A DNA stretch of 64,000 bases from Algisphaera sp039180025. Its GTDB lineage: Bacteria > Planctomycetota > Phycisphaerae > Phycisphaerales > Phycisphaeraceae. The notes beneath the pieces were generated by a model. The model made no database searches, was not told the origin of the DNA, and worked only from the letters and a program-made list of their open reading frames with translations. Positions within the stretch are counted from its first letter, which is position 1; each line of letters begins with the position of its first letter. Both the position numbers and the translations under genes were made by a program. The stretch covers positions 1 to 64,000 of the forward strand of contig JBCDDZ010000006.1 in assembly GCA_039180025.1 (NCBI GenBank), in the 5' to 3' direction. Shown piece by piece: positions 36,691-46,772 of this stretch.

Positions 36691-38007
36691 ATGCCTACCT
36701 TCCAATTTGAAGCCCTCAACGATTCCGGCAAGCCGCAGAAAGGCACGATCAACGCCGCGAACAGCGACGAAGCTCTAGCACGCATCAAGAGCCAGGGCTT
36801 CTTCCCCACGTCCATCCGTGAGCAGAAAGTCAAAAAAGGCGGCGCGGCCAAAGGGGGCGGCGGCGCGGCGGCGGGCGGCGGGACCAAAAAGAAGGCCGGC
36901 CAGATCACGATCAATATCGGCGGGGTGAGCCAAAAGGCCCTTACCCTTTTCACCCGTCAGCTCTCCACACTTCAGGACGCCGGGCTCCCGATCCTGCGTT
37001 CGCTGTCGATCCTCGAGCAGCAGCAGAAGCCGGGGCTGATGAAAGACACCCTCGACGCGGTGCACGAGGACGTTTCTTCCGGGGCGTCGCTCTCCGATGC
37101 GTTCTCGAAACACCCCAAGGCGTTTAACACGCTCTACACCAAGATGATCGCCGCCGGCGAAGTCGGCGGTGTGCTGGACCTGATCCTCCAGCGGCTCGCC
37201 GAGTTCCTGGAGAAAGCGGCCCGGCTCAAGCGCCGGATCATCTCGGCGATGATCTACCCCGCCGCGGTGATCCTGGTCGCGGCGGTCATCGTGCTCGGGA
37301 TCATGGTCCTGATCGTGCCCAAGTTCATCGACATCTTCAACGACTTCGAAACCGAGATGCCCTGGCTCACCATCCAGCTCATCGAGGCCTCCAAGTGGCT
37401 GGGGGGCAGTCTGCTCGGGGTGCTCGGGGCCAAGGAGATCAACGAAGACCAGGTGGTCCCCGGCCTCGTCTGGGTCCTGCTCTCGCCGATCGGGATTTAC
37501 CTGTTTTTCAAACTCCTGCGCAAGACTTCGGGAGGCAAGGTTTTCATGGACCGGGTGGTCCTGCTGACCCCGATCCTCAAGGGCCTGGTCTCGAAGGCCA
37601 CGATCGCGAAATTCACCCGGACCCTGGGGACGCTGGTGAACGCCGGCGTGCCGATCCTCGACGCGATCACGATCACGTCCGAAACCACCGGCAACTCGGT
37701 CTACTCCAAGGCCCTGCGCAGCGTCCACGACTCGGTCCGCCAGGGCGATTCGTTCGCCGAGCCGCTGCGCAAGGCCAAGGTCTGCGACCCGTTAGTGGTC
37801 AACATGATCGACGTCGGCGAAGAGACCGGGGACCTGGACAAGATGCTGCTGAAGATCGCGGACAACTACGACGAAGAGGTCGACGTGGCGGTGGCGAGTC
37901 TGGTCTCCCTGCTCGAGCCGGTGATGGTCGTCGTCCTCGGGGTCATCGTCGGCGGCATCGTCATCGCGCTGTTCCTGCCGCTGGTCGCGCTAATGCAGTC
38001 GTTCTAA
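36691..38007 (+). CDS. inner-membrane platform protein PilC/GspF
   Basis: A 438-residue type II secretion F family protein forming the membrane platform that couples the ATPase to pilin insertion. It has a small N-terminal domain (TFQFEALNDSGKPQKGTINA), a Gly/Lys-rich linker (GGAAKGGGGAAAGGG at about residues 50-64), and two homologous T2SF domains. Hydrophobic segments are at about residues 185-210 and 265-285, with a C-terminal anchor (VMVVVLGVIVGGIVIALFLP). FTRQLSTLQDAGLPILRSL and FTRTLGTLVNAGVPILDAI are the paired repeat signatures. There is only one platform protein for the two PilB-like ATPases in the window. Confidence 0.92.
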   Translation: MPTFQFEALNDSGKPQKGTINAANSDEALARIKSQGFFPTSIREQKVKKGGAAKGGGGAAAGGGTKKKAGQITINIGGVSQKALTLFTRQLSTLQDAGLPILRSLSILEQQQKPGLMKDTLDAVHEDVSSGASLSDAFSKHPKAFNTLYTKMIAAGEVGGVLDLILQRLAEFLEKAARLKRRIISAMIYPAAVILVAAVIVLGIMVLIVPKFIDIFNDFETEMPWLTIQLIEASKWLGGSLLGVLGAKEINEDQVVPGLVWVLLSPIGIYLFFKLLRKTSGGKVFMDRVVLLTPILKGLVSKATIAKFTRTLGTLVNAGVPILDAITITSETTGNSVYSKALRSVHDSVRQGDSFAEPLRKAKVCDPLVVNMIDVGEETGDLDKMLLKIADNYDEEVDVAVASLVSLLEPVMVVVLGVIVGGIVIALFLPLVALMQSF

Positions 38008-38044
38008 CCCCGCCGCCCTTCCCTGTTTTGCACAACCCTGCACC

Positions 38045-38707
38045 ATGAAACACCATCTCTTCCAATCCGCACCGTGTCGCCGAGGCTTTTCGCTGATTGA
38101 GATCCTGGTGGTGGTGTCGATCGTCGCGCTGCTGATCGGTATCTCGTTTCCGGTGGCTTTGAGGATGCTGGCTCAGGCCAGTGTCTCGAACACCCGCAGC
38201 ACCCTCAACACGCTCGGCTCGGCCGCCGCGGAGTTCCGCACCCAGACCGGTGGCCTCCCCGACCACCGCGATACGACCACCGGCGTCGCCGTCAACCCCC
38301 CCGCTGGCGAAGACACCACGATGGGACTGTTCCTCAGCCTCGCGATGCAGATCCAAGACTGCAACCAGATGGTGCAGTCCGCCGCGGGTAAAGACGGCCT
38401 GGCGGTCACCCCCGCCGCGGGCAAAGACACTGGTGCGGCCAGCAGCGCGAGCAACGCCGCCAGCACCCTCGCCGCCCGCCGAACACTACTGGAGTCGTGG
38501 GTGTTCATCGACGACTGGGAAACCCCCATGCGTTACGCCAACGGCGTCAGCCACACCGACGGCTTCACCGAAGACGACTACCTCCCGCCGCACCCCAACG
38601 CCTTCTTCGCTTCCGCCGGCCCCGACGGCGAGTGGGGCACCCACGCCGCCGACGGCACGCCGGACGACGAGGCCCTGGACAACCTCTATAGCTACAACAT
38701 CGACTAA
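38045..38707 (+). CDS. pseudopilin (GspG-like)
   Basis: A 220-residue pseudopilin with the type III signal RGFSLIEILVVVSIVALLIGI (residues 13-33; cleavage before Phe, Glu at +5). The mature part starts with the expected amphipathic helix (RMLAQASVSNTRSTLNTLGSA). The C-terminal half ends in a short Asp-rich segment (YNID). Its position directly behind the platform gene is that of the major pseudopilin in type II systems, so a GspG-like role is inferred; the length is longer than GspG (about 140), and no clear calcium-site signature was recognised. Confidence 0.85.
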   Translation: MKHHLFQSAPCRRGFSLIEILVVVSIVALLIGISFPVALRMLAQASVSNTRSTLNTLGSAAAEFRTQTGGLPDHRDTTTGVAVNPPAGEDTTMGLFLSLAMQIQDCNQMVQSAAGKDGLAVTPAAGKDTGAASSASNAASTLAARRTLLESWVFIDDWETPMRYANGVSHTDGFTEDDYLPPHPNAFFASAGPDGEWGTHAADGTPDDEALDNLYSYNID

Positions 38708-38808
38708 ATCCCTCCGGAGTTTCCCCCGCCGGGAAGCCTTCCTCTAAACCACAACGGACAGACGACTTCGCTCCGCCCGCTCAAACGTCACCCGTACTGC
38801 TCGCCGCC

Positions 38809-39810
38809 ATGACATACCCGTCTCCCTCCCATCGCCGCCGCCCCGGTTTCACACTGATCGAGCTGCTCGTGGTGATTTCGATCGCGGTGGTGCTGCTGGG
38901 CATCAGCTTCCCGATCATGCGTCAGATGGTCCGCTCGTCCAGCACCCGGGTCGCCGCGGACAGCGTGTCCAACGGCGTCGCCGCCGCCCGCGCGTTCGCG
39001 ACCCGCTACAAACCGTTCACCGACCGCGACAGCAACGGCAAGACCTCCGAAGACGACGGCGACGGCTACTCCGGCGCCGCCGTCATCGTGACCCCCGCCA
39101 ACGAGCTGCGCATCGTGGAAAACTTCGAGACCGCGGCCGACGGCACCGCGCGGCTGGAGCTGCCGCCCAGCGGAGTCTTTATCCGCAACGGCTACTCCCA
39201 TATCCCCGACGTCGACGACCTGCGCATCCCCGGGCGGGCGACTGTTCTCGGCATCCGGCGGATCGAAACCCTCAGCGGTAACAGCCTGATCGAACTGCTC
39301 CCGCCCCCCTTCGCCATCAGCTTCAACCGCCGCGGCGGTATGGTGGTGCGTGACGCCGCTATCAGCGGCTTGTTCCCGAACAACAGCCGGTCCGACGGCT
39401 TTGTCTATTACGACAGCGACGGCGATGGCAGCTTCGATACCAGTTCCGACCGTGCCTCGGCTTCGGGCGTGGCCCTCTCGGACTTCTCCCGCGGGGTCGC
39501 CCCGCTGATCACCGACTCGGGCCCGGCACGGGTCGAAGACAAACGCGAACCGATGATCGGCCGCCGCGTGATGCCTTTCGAGCGTTTCGAGCCCGTCGTT
39601 GGGGTGGTGGTTTTCGTCCCCAACGAGGTGCCCCGCGATGTCTTCGCCGACAACGTTTCGTCGCTCCCCTACGACCCCGATCAGGTCGCCGCGTACCGGC
39701 TCGACCCCGCCGACACCTCGGTCAAGAACCTCCTGGAATGGGCCAGCAAGCCCGGCAACGGCGAGGTGCTGTTTTTCAACCGCAGCACCGGCGCCGACAT
39801 GAACCGCTAA
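38809..39810 (+). CDS. pseudopilin (GspH-like)
   Basis: A 333-residue pseudopilin with RPGFTLIELLVVISIAVVLLGI near the N terminus (cleavage before Phe, Glu at +5). The mature domain begins with a helix (MRQMVRSSSTRVAADSVSNGV), then a beta-rich globular part with Asp-rich stretches (YDSDGDGSFDTSSD) that look like calcium-binding loops. Position second among the pseudopilins and the ARAFATR helix pattern suggest a GspH-like minor pseudopilin, which is inference. About 100 bp separate it from the preceding gene. Confidence 0.82.
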   Translation: MTYPSPSHRRRPGFTLIELLVVISIAVVLLGISFPIMRQMVRSSSTRVAADSVSNGVAAARAFATRYKPFTDRDSNGKTSEDDGDGYSGAAVIVTPANELRIVENFETAADGTARLELPPSGVFIRNGYSHIPDVDDLRIPGRATVLGIRRIETLSGNSLIELLPPPFAISFNRRGGMVVRDAAISGLFPNNSRSDGFVYYDSDGDGSFDTSSDRASASGVALSDFSRGVAPLITDSGPARVEDKREPMIGRRVMPFERFEPVVGVVVFVPNEVPRDVFADNVSSLPYDPDQVAAYRLDPADTSVKNLLEWASKPGNGEVLFFNRSTGADMNR

Positions 39811-39847
39811 CCCCGCGCCGCGCGGCCCTGTTTGTAGGCCACTCACC

Positions 39848-41011
39848 ATGCTCTCTAGCCCGCTTCCATTAACCTCGCCGCCCGCTGCTCAACCCGTTAC
39901 CCGGCCGCGCCGTACCCGAGGCTTCACGCTCAACGAGGTCCTCATCTCGCTGGGCATCCTCGCGGTGGGCATCACCGCGGTCGCGTCGCTGTTCCCATCG
40001 GCGATCCTGATGCAGAAGCGGGCGGTGCAGGACGCGCTGTTCCAGCAGAACACCCGCTCCGCCGAATCGTTTTTCAAGGCCAAGGGGATCGGGGCCCAGC
40101 AGCTCTTCGACTTCAGCGACAACGCGGTGGTCTTCAAAAACTCGCTCGATCCGCGTCGGCTCCCCGCGGCGTCGGCGGTGGCCGAGCCGACCCTCGACGT
40201 CTACGCCCTCGCCGAGATCGACGTGGACTACGAGCTTCCCAGCACCGCGACCCCGATGCCCGCGAACCTGCCCGACACCGACATGCGCAAGGGCAGCTAC
40301 GGCAAGACCGACAGCTCGGGGACTTTTACCGCCCAGACCAACTACGCCGACTCGGATTCGCTGCTCCAGTTCTGGCCTGAGGCCGACCGCTCGTTCCCGT
40401 CGGTCATCATCGACCCCGCCGAGCGCGACTTCTTCTACGTGCCCCTCTTCCGCCGCGGGCCCGAGGCGACCCCCTACATAAACGACTGGGTGGTTTACGC
40501 CTTCGTCATGCAGGCCCAGCCCGCGGTTGCAGACCCCGGCCCGCTACAGCCTAAATATCCCAACGCCCCCGACACGGCGGGCTACGACAACCCGATCTCG
40601 ATCCCCGACGGGGCGGTCTGTGCCAACCCTTTTGACGACGCCGATTATTTTCCCAAAGTCTTCCGTGCCCCGGTGACCAGCCGCAGCGCCGCCTTCAACG
40701 GCGACACCGCCACCATCATCACGTTCCCCGCCCCGTGGCAGGTCGAGCAGATCCTCCGCCTCGGCGACCTGGTCCTAGGCGACAACGGCGAGGTGTACCG
40801 CATCGGCACGATTACCACCGCCTCGAACTCCGCCCAAATCAACCTGGAATCCCGGCAGACCGTGGACTCGATCCCCGTCCTCAGCGGCGACGACCTGACC
40901 GCGATCTGGTTCGCCGCCCCCCCCAACACCCCCGATACCAACCCCCCGTCGCCGATCCGCGACATCCGCGTCCTCTCGCGGAGCACCGTGCGGCTGGAGG
41001 ACTACCAATGA
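39848..41011 (+). CDS. minor pseudopilin (GspI/PilV-like)
   Basis: A 387-residue protein with the signal RGFTLNEVLISLGILAVGI: Gly at -1, Phe at +1 and Glu at +5, but Asn where Ile usually stands. SLGILAVGITAVASLFPSAI recalls the PilV/GspI pattern (E.LI...IL.VG...). The remainder is a large Asp/Pro-rich globular part of unknown fold. Its stop overlaps the next start in an ATGA (41008-41011), so it is translationally coupled to the GspJ-like gene, consistent with minor pseudopilins that assemble as one tip complex. Confidence 0.8.
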   Translation: MLSSPLPLTSPPAAQPVTRPRRTRGFTLNEVLISLGILAVGITAVASLFPSAILMQKRAVQDALFQQNTRSAESFFKAKGIGAQQLFDFSDNAVVFKNSLDPRRLPAASAVAEPTLDVYALAEIDVDYELPSTATPMPANLPDTDMRKGSYGKTDSSGTFTAQTNYADSDSLLQFWPEADRSFPSVIIDPAERDFFYVPLFRRGPEATPYINDWVVYAFVMQAQPAVADPGPLQPKYPNAPDTAGYDNPISIPDGAVCANPFDDADYFPKVFRAPVTSRSAAFNGDTATIITFPAPWQVEQILRLGDLVLGDNGEVYRIGTITTASNSAQINLESRQTVDSIPVLSGDDLTAIWFAAPPNTPDTNPPSPIRDIRVLSRSTVRLEDYQ

Positions 41012-43062
41012 TCCGCTGCCCCGCATGTTTTGACGGTCTTGCCCGGCCCGAACCCCGCGGAGGTCGCCGCCCGGGTTTTACTCTGATCGAGATGATCGTC
41101 GCCGTGGCGATCACGACCGTGCTGCTGTTTCTGGTCAGCCGGGTGTTCAACGACACGACCCGCGCGATCGCCGACTCGAACGACATCAGCCAGATCCTCG
41201 CGACCACCCGGGTCATCAGCGACCAGTTGTTCGACGACGGCTCGCGGATGATCACCGCGAAGGCCAACCAGGAAACCCAGCCCGGCAAGGCCGACCTCCC
41301 CGGGGCGTTCCTTGTGATCATGCAGCAGCGCAACGCCGGGGTCCACTTCCCCTCGCCCGCCAGTGCCCGGCCCGGCGCGCCCGACGTGTGGCGGCTGGAC
41401 CTCGACGGCGACGGCGTCGCCGAGGGCCTGGACGCCGACAGCGACGGGGTCCCCAACGAAACCAACGGCGACGACCTGGTCCGCACCGATCAATTGATCT
41501 TCTTCCGCGAGGGCACGCGGGTCGAATCGCTGACTCCGGCCAACGAAAACCGTTACGACTCCGACGCCCGCGGCTCGCTGGTCCGAGTCGTCTACGGCCA
41601 CGTCGCCCCGCCCGTGTTCGATCCCAACACCGGCGACCTGGCCTCGGGGCCCGACGTAGGCGTCTTCCCCCACGACAACATCAACACCATGACCCTGGGG
41701 CGGCAGGCCCTGCTGATTGCCGACGACAACGGCCGCGATCCGGTCTCGGGCAATCAATTGGGCTCAAACCCGATCAGCACCACCAGCCGGGCCCTGAACT
41801 ATCGGCCGTTCCCCCCCGGGCCGCTGACCTACGACCTGAGCGACAACATCGATACCGACGCGCTGGTCAACAACGCGCCCAGCACCGCCGAGGACAAGCT
41901 CTGGACCGGCGTCACCGACGTGGTCGCCCTCGGGCACGCGGGCTTCAATCCGAAGACCGTGACCGCCGGTGCGAACCGCGGCTGGTTCGCCCGGGATATG
42001 TTTGAGATCGTCTACCCCGGCACCGCCGCCCCGCTCACCGGCGAGCACAGCGACGGCGTGTTTCAGACGTCGCCTTACACCGTGTCCACCACGTTCCTGA
42101 GCGACGCGCTCGACGCGGACCTGCTGCCCACCCCCACCTATCAGCGTGCCGCGCTGAGTTGGGGTTTCTTCCGGGCGGACCGGCGGCTGGTCGCGACCAG
42201 CGACACGAGCTACCCCTTCCCCACCAGCGAGATTGCGCGGACCCACGGCTTTTTCGCACCCCACGTCAGCGATTTCGTCGTTGAGTTTGCCGCGGATATC
42301 CGGGACGACTTGGGGCCCGATTTAAATTCGACCAGTTCTCCTCTTCCGCTCGTTCTGATTGATGCACAGTCTTTGGTTACTACCAACCCTATCCCTATCG
42401 AGCCCGACAACCTCCCCGACGGCACCCCGGATACGGTGACGCCCCGCGATGCCAACCTGCCTGGTAATGTCGCACCCGTGGGCGCGATCAAGTGGTACAC
42501 CGCGGACCACCTGGTCAATAACCCGATTTTCGCCGGTTCCCCCGCTTCTTACGAAACGGGGACCCGCTACCCCGCCTACAACCCGAGCCGGCCACTGACC
42601 TGGCCGATCCCCCGGGGCGCGAGTGTCCTGCCCGGCAGCGGCGGGACCGTGCTCCACAGCAGCCGGACGGCCTACCCCCCGTACGTGGGGTGGTTCACCG
42701 GCGGCGATCCGAGCGTTACCGGCGTGGGTATCTTCCACCCCGACGTCAGCGACCCCGCGTTCCCCACGATCTCGAACCGCGTCATCAGCCGCGCCGCGTT
42801 CGTGTTTGGCCACACCGCCGACGCGGACTTCAACTTCGGCAGCACGACTCCACCCCCCAGCCTTCCGCCCTACCCACCCCTGGGCGACGGCGTCGACGGC
42901 GACGGTTTCGAAGTCGGCAGCAACAAATGGTGGCCCTACATGCTCCGGGTCCGCTACCGACAGCACGACGGCGACGGGTCCTACGGCTCGACCGATCCAT
43001 CGACCAACGAATCGCTCGCCGGCCGCTGGTTTGAGCAGATCATCGCGGTCCCCCTGAAGTAA
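41008..43062 (+). CDS. large minor pseudopilin (GspJ/PilW-like)
   Basis: A 684-residue protein starting at the ATG of the ATGA overlap at 41008. Type III signal RPGFTLIEMIVAVAITTVLLF lies at residues 21-41, followed by a mature helix (VSRVFNDTTRAIADSNDISQ) characteristic of GspJ/PilW. The globular part is far larger than GspJ (about 200) and rich in Asp, Asn and Pro, with LDLDGDGVAEGLDADSDG-type stretches (DLDGDGVAEGLDADSDG) resembling calcium-binding dockerin-like loops. It is predicted to be surface-exposed after assembly. A gap of 86 bp precedes the GspK-like gene. Confidence 0.8.
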   Translation: MIRCPACFDGLARPEPRGGRRPGFTLIEMIVAVAITTVLLFLVSRVFNDTTRAIADSNDISQILATTRVISDQLFDDGSRMITAKANQETQPGKADLPGAFLVIMQQRNAGVHFPSPASARPGAPDVWRLDLDGDGVAEGLDADSDGVPNETNGDDLVRTDQLIFFREGTRVESLTPANENRYDSDARGSLVRVVYGHVAPPVFDPNTGDLASGPDVGVFPHDNINTMTLGRQALLIADDNGRDPVSGNQLGSNPISTTSRALNYRPFPPGPLTYDLSDNIDTDALVNNAPSTAEDKLWTGVTDVVALGHAGFNPKTVTAGANRGWFARDMFEIVYPGTAAPLTGEHSDGVFQTSPYTVSTTFLSDALDADLLPTPTYQRAALSWGFFRADRRLVATSDTSYPFPTSEIARTHGFFAPHVSDFVVEFAADIRDDLGPDLNSTSSPLPLVLIDAQSLVTTNPIPIEPDNLPDGTPDTVTPRDANLPGNVAPVGAIKWYTADHLVNNPIFAGSPASYETGTRYPAYNPSRPLTWPIPRGASVLPGSGGTVLHSSRTAYPPYVGWFTGGDPSVTGVGIFHPDVSDPAFPTISNRVISRAAFVFGHTADADFNFGSTTPPPSLPPYPPLGDGVDGDGFEVGSNKWWPYMLRVRYRQHDGDGSYGSTDPSTNESLAGRWFEQIIAVPLK

Positions 43063-43148
43063 CCCCCGCTCCCCCCCGGCCGCAACGGCCCCCGGTTCAC
43101 CCGGCCTCCCGCTCCTTCGGGCCTCGGCCGTGACAGAAAGGCAACCTC

Positions 43149-46100
43149 ATGATGCCCGCCCCCGTCTCTCGAATCCTGACGCCCCGCCCGCCCGCCGCGT
43201 CCCGGCAACGCGGCTCGGTGCTGATCCTGTCGCTGGTGGTGGTGGTGCTGCTGGCGATGATCGGGGCCGGCTTCCTGCAACAGGCCCGGCTCGACCGCGT
43301 CGCGACCAGCCGCATGGACAACCGCTCGCAGGACTACGAAGGCTCGATCCTGCGGTTCATCGGCGAGATCCTCGCCAACGATATCCGCAACAACGACACC
43401 GACGTTTTCTTCGACGACGAACGCGAAAAGTACGACTACCCCTGGACCCTGCACAGCGTCCCGGCCCCCGGCGATCCGCGGCAGGTCCAGATCGACCGCT
43501 GGCTCCGGGACTACGACGTGACCGACCTCGAAAACAGTACGGTCCTGAGGGTCAACGGGGGTGACCACTACACGTTCGGTTCGCTGATCGATGATTCCTG
43601 GCTGGCGTCGATCGAGCCGAACTTCACAGGCCCGGTCGCGACCTGGCGTCACCTGACCAACCTGACCGGGCTCGGGCTCGACCTGGACAACACGATCACG
43701 CTGCCCAGCGGCGCGATCGTCCCCACGCCCTACGCGATCACCAGCGCGCCCGCCGGGGCCCCGGGGTTCAACCTGGCCCACGGCGACACGGACATCACGC
43801 TCGACTACATGAACGCCAACCCCGGCCGCTTCGCCGACGCCACGGGCGACGGCATCCTCGATTCCCGCTGGACCTGGGCGCCGCTGCCCGAGCAGTTCGG
43901 GCTGACCTACGTGATGGCCGTCCGGATCATCGACAACTCCGCCCTGGCCGACATCAACACCTGGTCGGCGACCAGCAACATCCCCGCGGGCCCGGGGGGG
44001 TTGGGCAGCTACGCCAGCGACGAGCTCGCCCCCCGCTGGTACTGGCCCGGCGACCTGGACATCACCCAGGTGCTGATCGCCAACACCGCCGCCGACGGCG
44101 ACCAGGTGGCCGACGACGTTCTTTTTACCCAGCGTGGCATGGCGTTCGACACGGGCACCGACCGGTCGGAGTACACCGCCCGTTACCGTAACTGGCTCCG
44201 CGCGTCCCGTATGTACGACGTGCCCAGCGCGGTCGGCCTGGACGACTACGCCATCATCGGCTCGCGGATCGAGCGCGAGCTTACGCCCCCCGACCCCAGC
44301 TTCCGCGAAGACCTGACGCCGACCGGGCCCGAAAGCTACGCCCGGCTGACCCGAGAAAACGAGTCGGAACTACGCTGGCGCGGCGGCCTGAACCGCTCGT
44401 CGGACAACAACACCCCCGACGCCGCGGCCCCGATCGAGGCCGCGGCCCCGATCAACTTTTGGCGGCAGGACCCCACCGTCGAGACGGACCTGACCGACAC
44501 CCCCTTCACCACCCCGCAGCCTTTCTACGCGAACGAGCCGCGCAAACGACTGACGCTCTATGCCGGCGGAGCCGACTTCGACAAGGCGAACCTCCAGCAC
44601 GACGACGGCGACCAGATCGCCGAGGTGATCGTGGACGATATGGACAGCTACCCCCCCGTTGCGGTGCTGGGCGTCTGGCCCACCGCGCAGGAGTTCGCCG
44701 ACCAGGTCGGCGCGTCGGCCATCGACTTCCGGGACGACGACGACAACGCGGACTACTCCGGCCCGCCCCGGCTCGCCCGCGTCGGCGACCGCTACGGCAT
44801 GGAGTATCTGCCGTTTATCAGCGAGATATACCTTCAGGCCCGGTACGCCGCGTCGGTCAAGGCCGCGGCCGACGCGCCGGTGACCGTCGAAGACGAGGTG
44901 ACCTGGGAGCACACGCCCGGCGAATACCTGGTGGTGATCGAGTTGGTGAACCCTTGGCCCTGGCCGATCGAGATCGGCGACATCGAACTCCACGTCGGGC
45001 CTGATACCGCGCCCGACACGCTCTGGGGTGATCTCCAGACCCTGACCGGGCTGACTCAGTTGGAAGGGCATCAAATCGTCGCGCTGGTCCGCGAAGACAC
45101 CAACGGGGCCGGCGGCGACAACAGCCAGGTCCCGCCGAGCGTGGCCAAAAGCGGCAACACCCCGGCGTTCACCGTGATCGACATCACCTCACAGGTTAAT
45201 ACGAACGACTGGCCGGTCGGCGGCACGATCGGCCAGGTCAGCAGCAGCGACCCCGCCGCCACCGTGCCGGTCCGTCTGTTGGTAATGGCCGACGACAACA
45301 ACCGGGTGAACTACCAGACCTTTCAGGCCTCGACCATCCCCGACGACCTGCTCTATCAGTACACCGCGCAGCTCCCGGCCCCGAAAATCAGCGACGGCGA
45401 AACGGGCTATTTCCAGTACACCTCGATCGGGACCGCCGACGGTCTCTCGGCGCTAACGGTGCGTCAGGAAGACGCGGAGACCGATTTCTTCACCGCGAGC
45501 AACGACCCCGACCGGGTGTTCCCCTCAGACGCCAGCGGCTTCGCCGCGGTTGAGCCGGGGAACAACGCGCAGAACCTGACGATCGGGACCGACTATCAGT
45601 TGGGTAATCACGCCAAGGGGGCGACTTCGGGCGCCACCGACCTGCCCGCCATGACCGCGCTCGACGACCGTGTGGCCGATTCCTTCGATGTCGCCACCGC
45701 AGCCCCCGCCGCGGGCGACGAGCCGTTTCTTATCGGCAACACCGACGTCATCTACCGCGCCGGCGACCTGGCTCGGATCGTGCTTCTGGGGCCGGACTTG
45801 ACCCGGACCGTCGCCGAGGTCTGGACCGACGCGGCGCTGAATATCACCGCCAACTCGTCGGCCCCCTTCGGCTTCCGCATCCGGGACTTCATGATCCTGC
45901 CCGAAGACAACTTCGCGGACCTCAACGGCGGGAACCCGGTATTCATCAACACCGGCACCAAGCCCGTTACGCACAACCTCGAACTGCTGGACCGGGTGAC
46001 CACCCTGTCGCCCGATGTCGACGGGCTGGACAACGATGGCGACAACCGAGCGGACGACCTCGACGAGCGGCTGATCCCCGGCCGGATCAACCTCAATACC

Positions 46101-46697
46101 GCCACCCGGGATATGCTGGCCCGCGCCCTGCCGTTCGACGCCGCGGCCGATTACGCCAGCGCTTCGACCGAGAAACAGGCCCTGATCGACCTGATCGTCG
46201 AAGCGCGCCAAGACCCGGACCGCAACGCCCCGCGTACGCTGAGCGAGCGTCTCGCCGAGCAGCCGGGCATCGCCTGGATGGGCGAACTCCTCGAAGCCTC
46301 GGCCACCGGGAGCCACCCCGTCATCACGCCCAGCGAGTTGTTCGACGGCAGCACGTTCGTCGGCGGCACCGGACCTCTGATGGCCGACTTCAACGAGTAC
46401 GAATCGGGCGTGCCCAGCGCTCGGGACACCATCGGGCTGGGCCCCGGACCCCACGGCAACGACGAATTCGCCGACGACCGCGAGCCGTTTGTTCTGCCTT
46501 TCGCCAACCTGAACCAGGTCGCGTCGGTGCGTTCGGATGTCTTCACCGCCTACGTGCTGGTTCGCGGCTACCGCGCGGCGGACTTCTCCGCCGGGCCGGT
46601 CGAAGAGTACCGGCTGATCGCGACGTTCGACCGCTCGGTCATCAGCAGCATCCGCCCGCTCCCCCGGCTGCGTACGGTGGCGTCGTTCCTGCAATAA
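43149..46697 (+). CDS. giant GspK-like minor pseudopilin
   Basis: An 1182-residue protein, more than three times the usual GspK (about 320). The N terminus has RGSVLILSLVVVVLLAMIGAG, a prepilin-like hydrophobic segment that lacks Glu at +5, as is typical for the tip pseudopilin GspK. Near residue 975, PGRINLNTATRDMLARALP is the helix-hairpin-helix-like segment also characteristic of GspK. In between there are long Asp/Gly-rich beta-type regions with DGLDNDGDNRADDLDE calcium-like loops. It ends the pilus/secretion cluster. No secretin, PilMNO or prepilin peptidase gene is in the window. Confidence 0.82.
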   Translation: MMPAPVSRILTPRPPAASRQRGSVLILSLVVVVLLAMIGAGFLQQARLDRVATSRMDNRSQDYEGSILRFIGEILANDIRNNDTDVFFDDEREKYDYPWTLHSVPAPGDPRQVQIDRWLRDYDVTDLENSTVLRVNGGDHYTFGSLIDDSWLASIEPNFTGPVATWRHLTNLTGLGLDLDNTITLPSGAIVPTPYAITSAPAGAPGFNLAHGDTDITLDYMNANPGRFADATGDGILDSRWTWAPLPEQFGLTYVMAVRIIDNSALADINTWSATSNIPAGPGGLGSYASDELAPRWYWPGDLDITQVLIANTAADGDQVADDVLFTQRGMAFDTGTDRSEYTARYRNWLRASRMYDVPSAVGLDDYAIIGSRIERELTPPDPSFREDLTPTGPESYARLTRENESELRWRGGLNRSSDNNTPDAAAPIEAAAPINFWRQDPTVETDLTDTPFTTPQPFYANEPRKRLTLYAGGADFDKANLQHDDGDQIAEVIVDDMDSYPPVAVLGVWPTAQEFADQVGASAIDFRDDDDNADYSGPPRLARVGDRYGMEYLPFISEIYLQARYAASVKAAADAPVTVEDEVTWEHTPGEYLVVIELVNPWPWPIEIGDIELHVGPDTAPDTLWGDLQTLTGLTQLEGHQIVALVREDTNGAGGDNSQVPPSVAKSGNTPAFTVIDITSQVNTNDWPVGGTIGQVSSSDPAATVPVRLLVMADDNNRVNYQTFQASTIPDDLLYQYTAQLPAPKISDGETGYFQYTSIGTADGLSALTVRQEDAETDFFTASNDPDRVFPSDASGFAAVEPGNNAQNLTIGTDYQLGNHAKGATSGATDLPAMTALDDRVADSFDVATAAPAAGDEPFLIGNTDVIYRAGDLARIVLLGPDLTRTVAEVWTDAALNITANSSAPFGFRIRDFMILPEDNFADLNGGNPVFINTGTKPVTHNLELLDRVTTLSPDVDGLDNDGDNRADDLDERLIPGRINLNTATRDMLARALPFDAAADYASASTEKQALIDLIVEARQDPDRNAPRTLSERLAEQPGIAWMGELLEASATGSHPVITPSELFDGSTFVGGTGPLMADFNEYESGVPSARDTIGLGPGPHGNDEFADDREPFVLPFANLNQVASVRSDVFTAYVLVRGYRAADFSAGPVEEYRLIATFDRSVISSIRPLPRLRTVASFLQ

Positions 46698-46772
46698 GCT
46701 GACCTGCGGCCTCGAGAATATAGCCTGCCGCCGCGGGTCCCCCCGAGCCGCCCCGATCGCCGGAGCCCCGTG

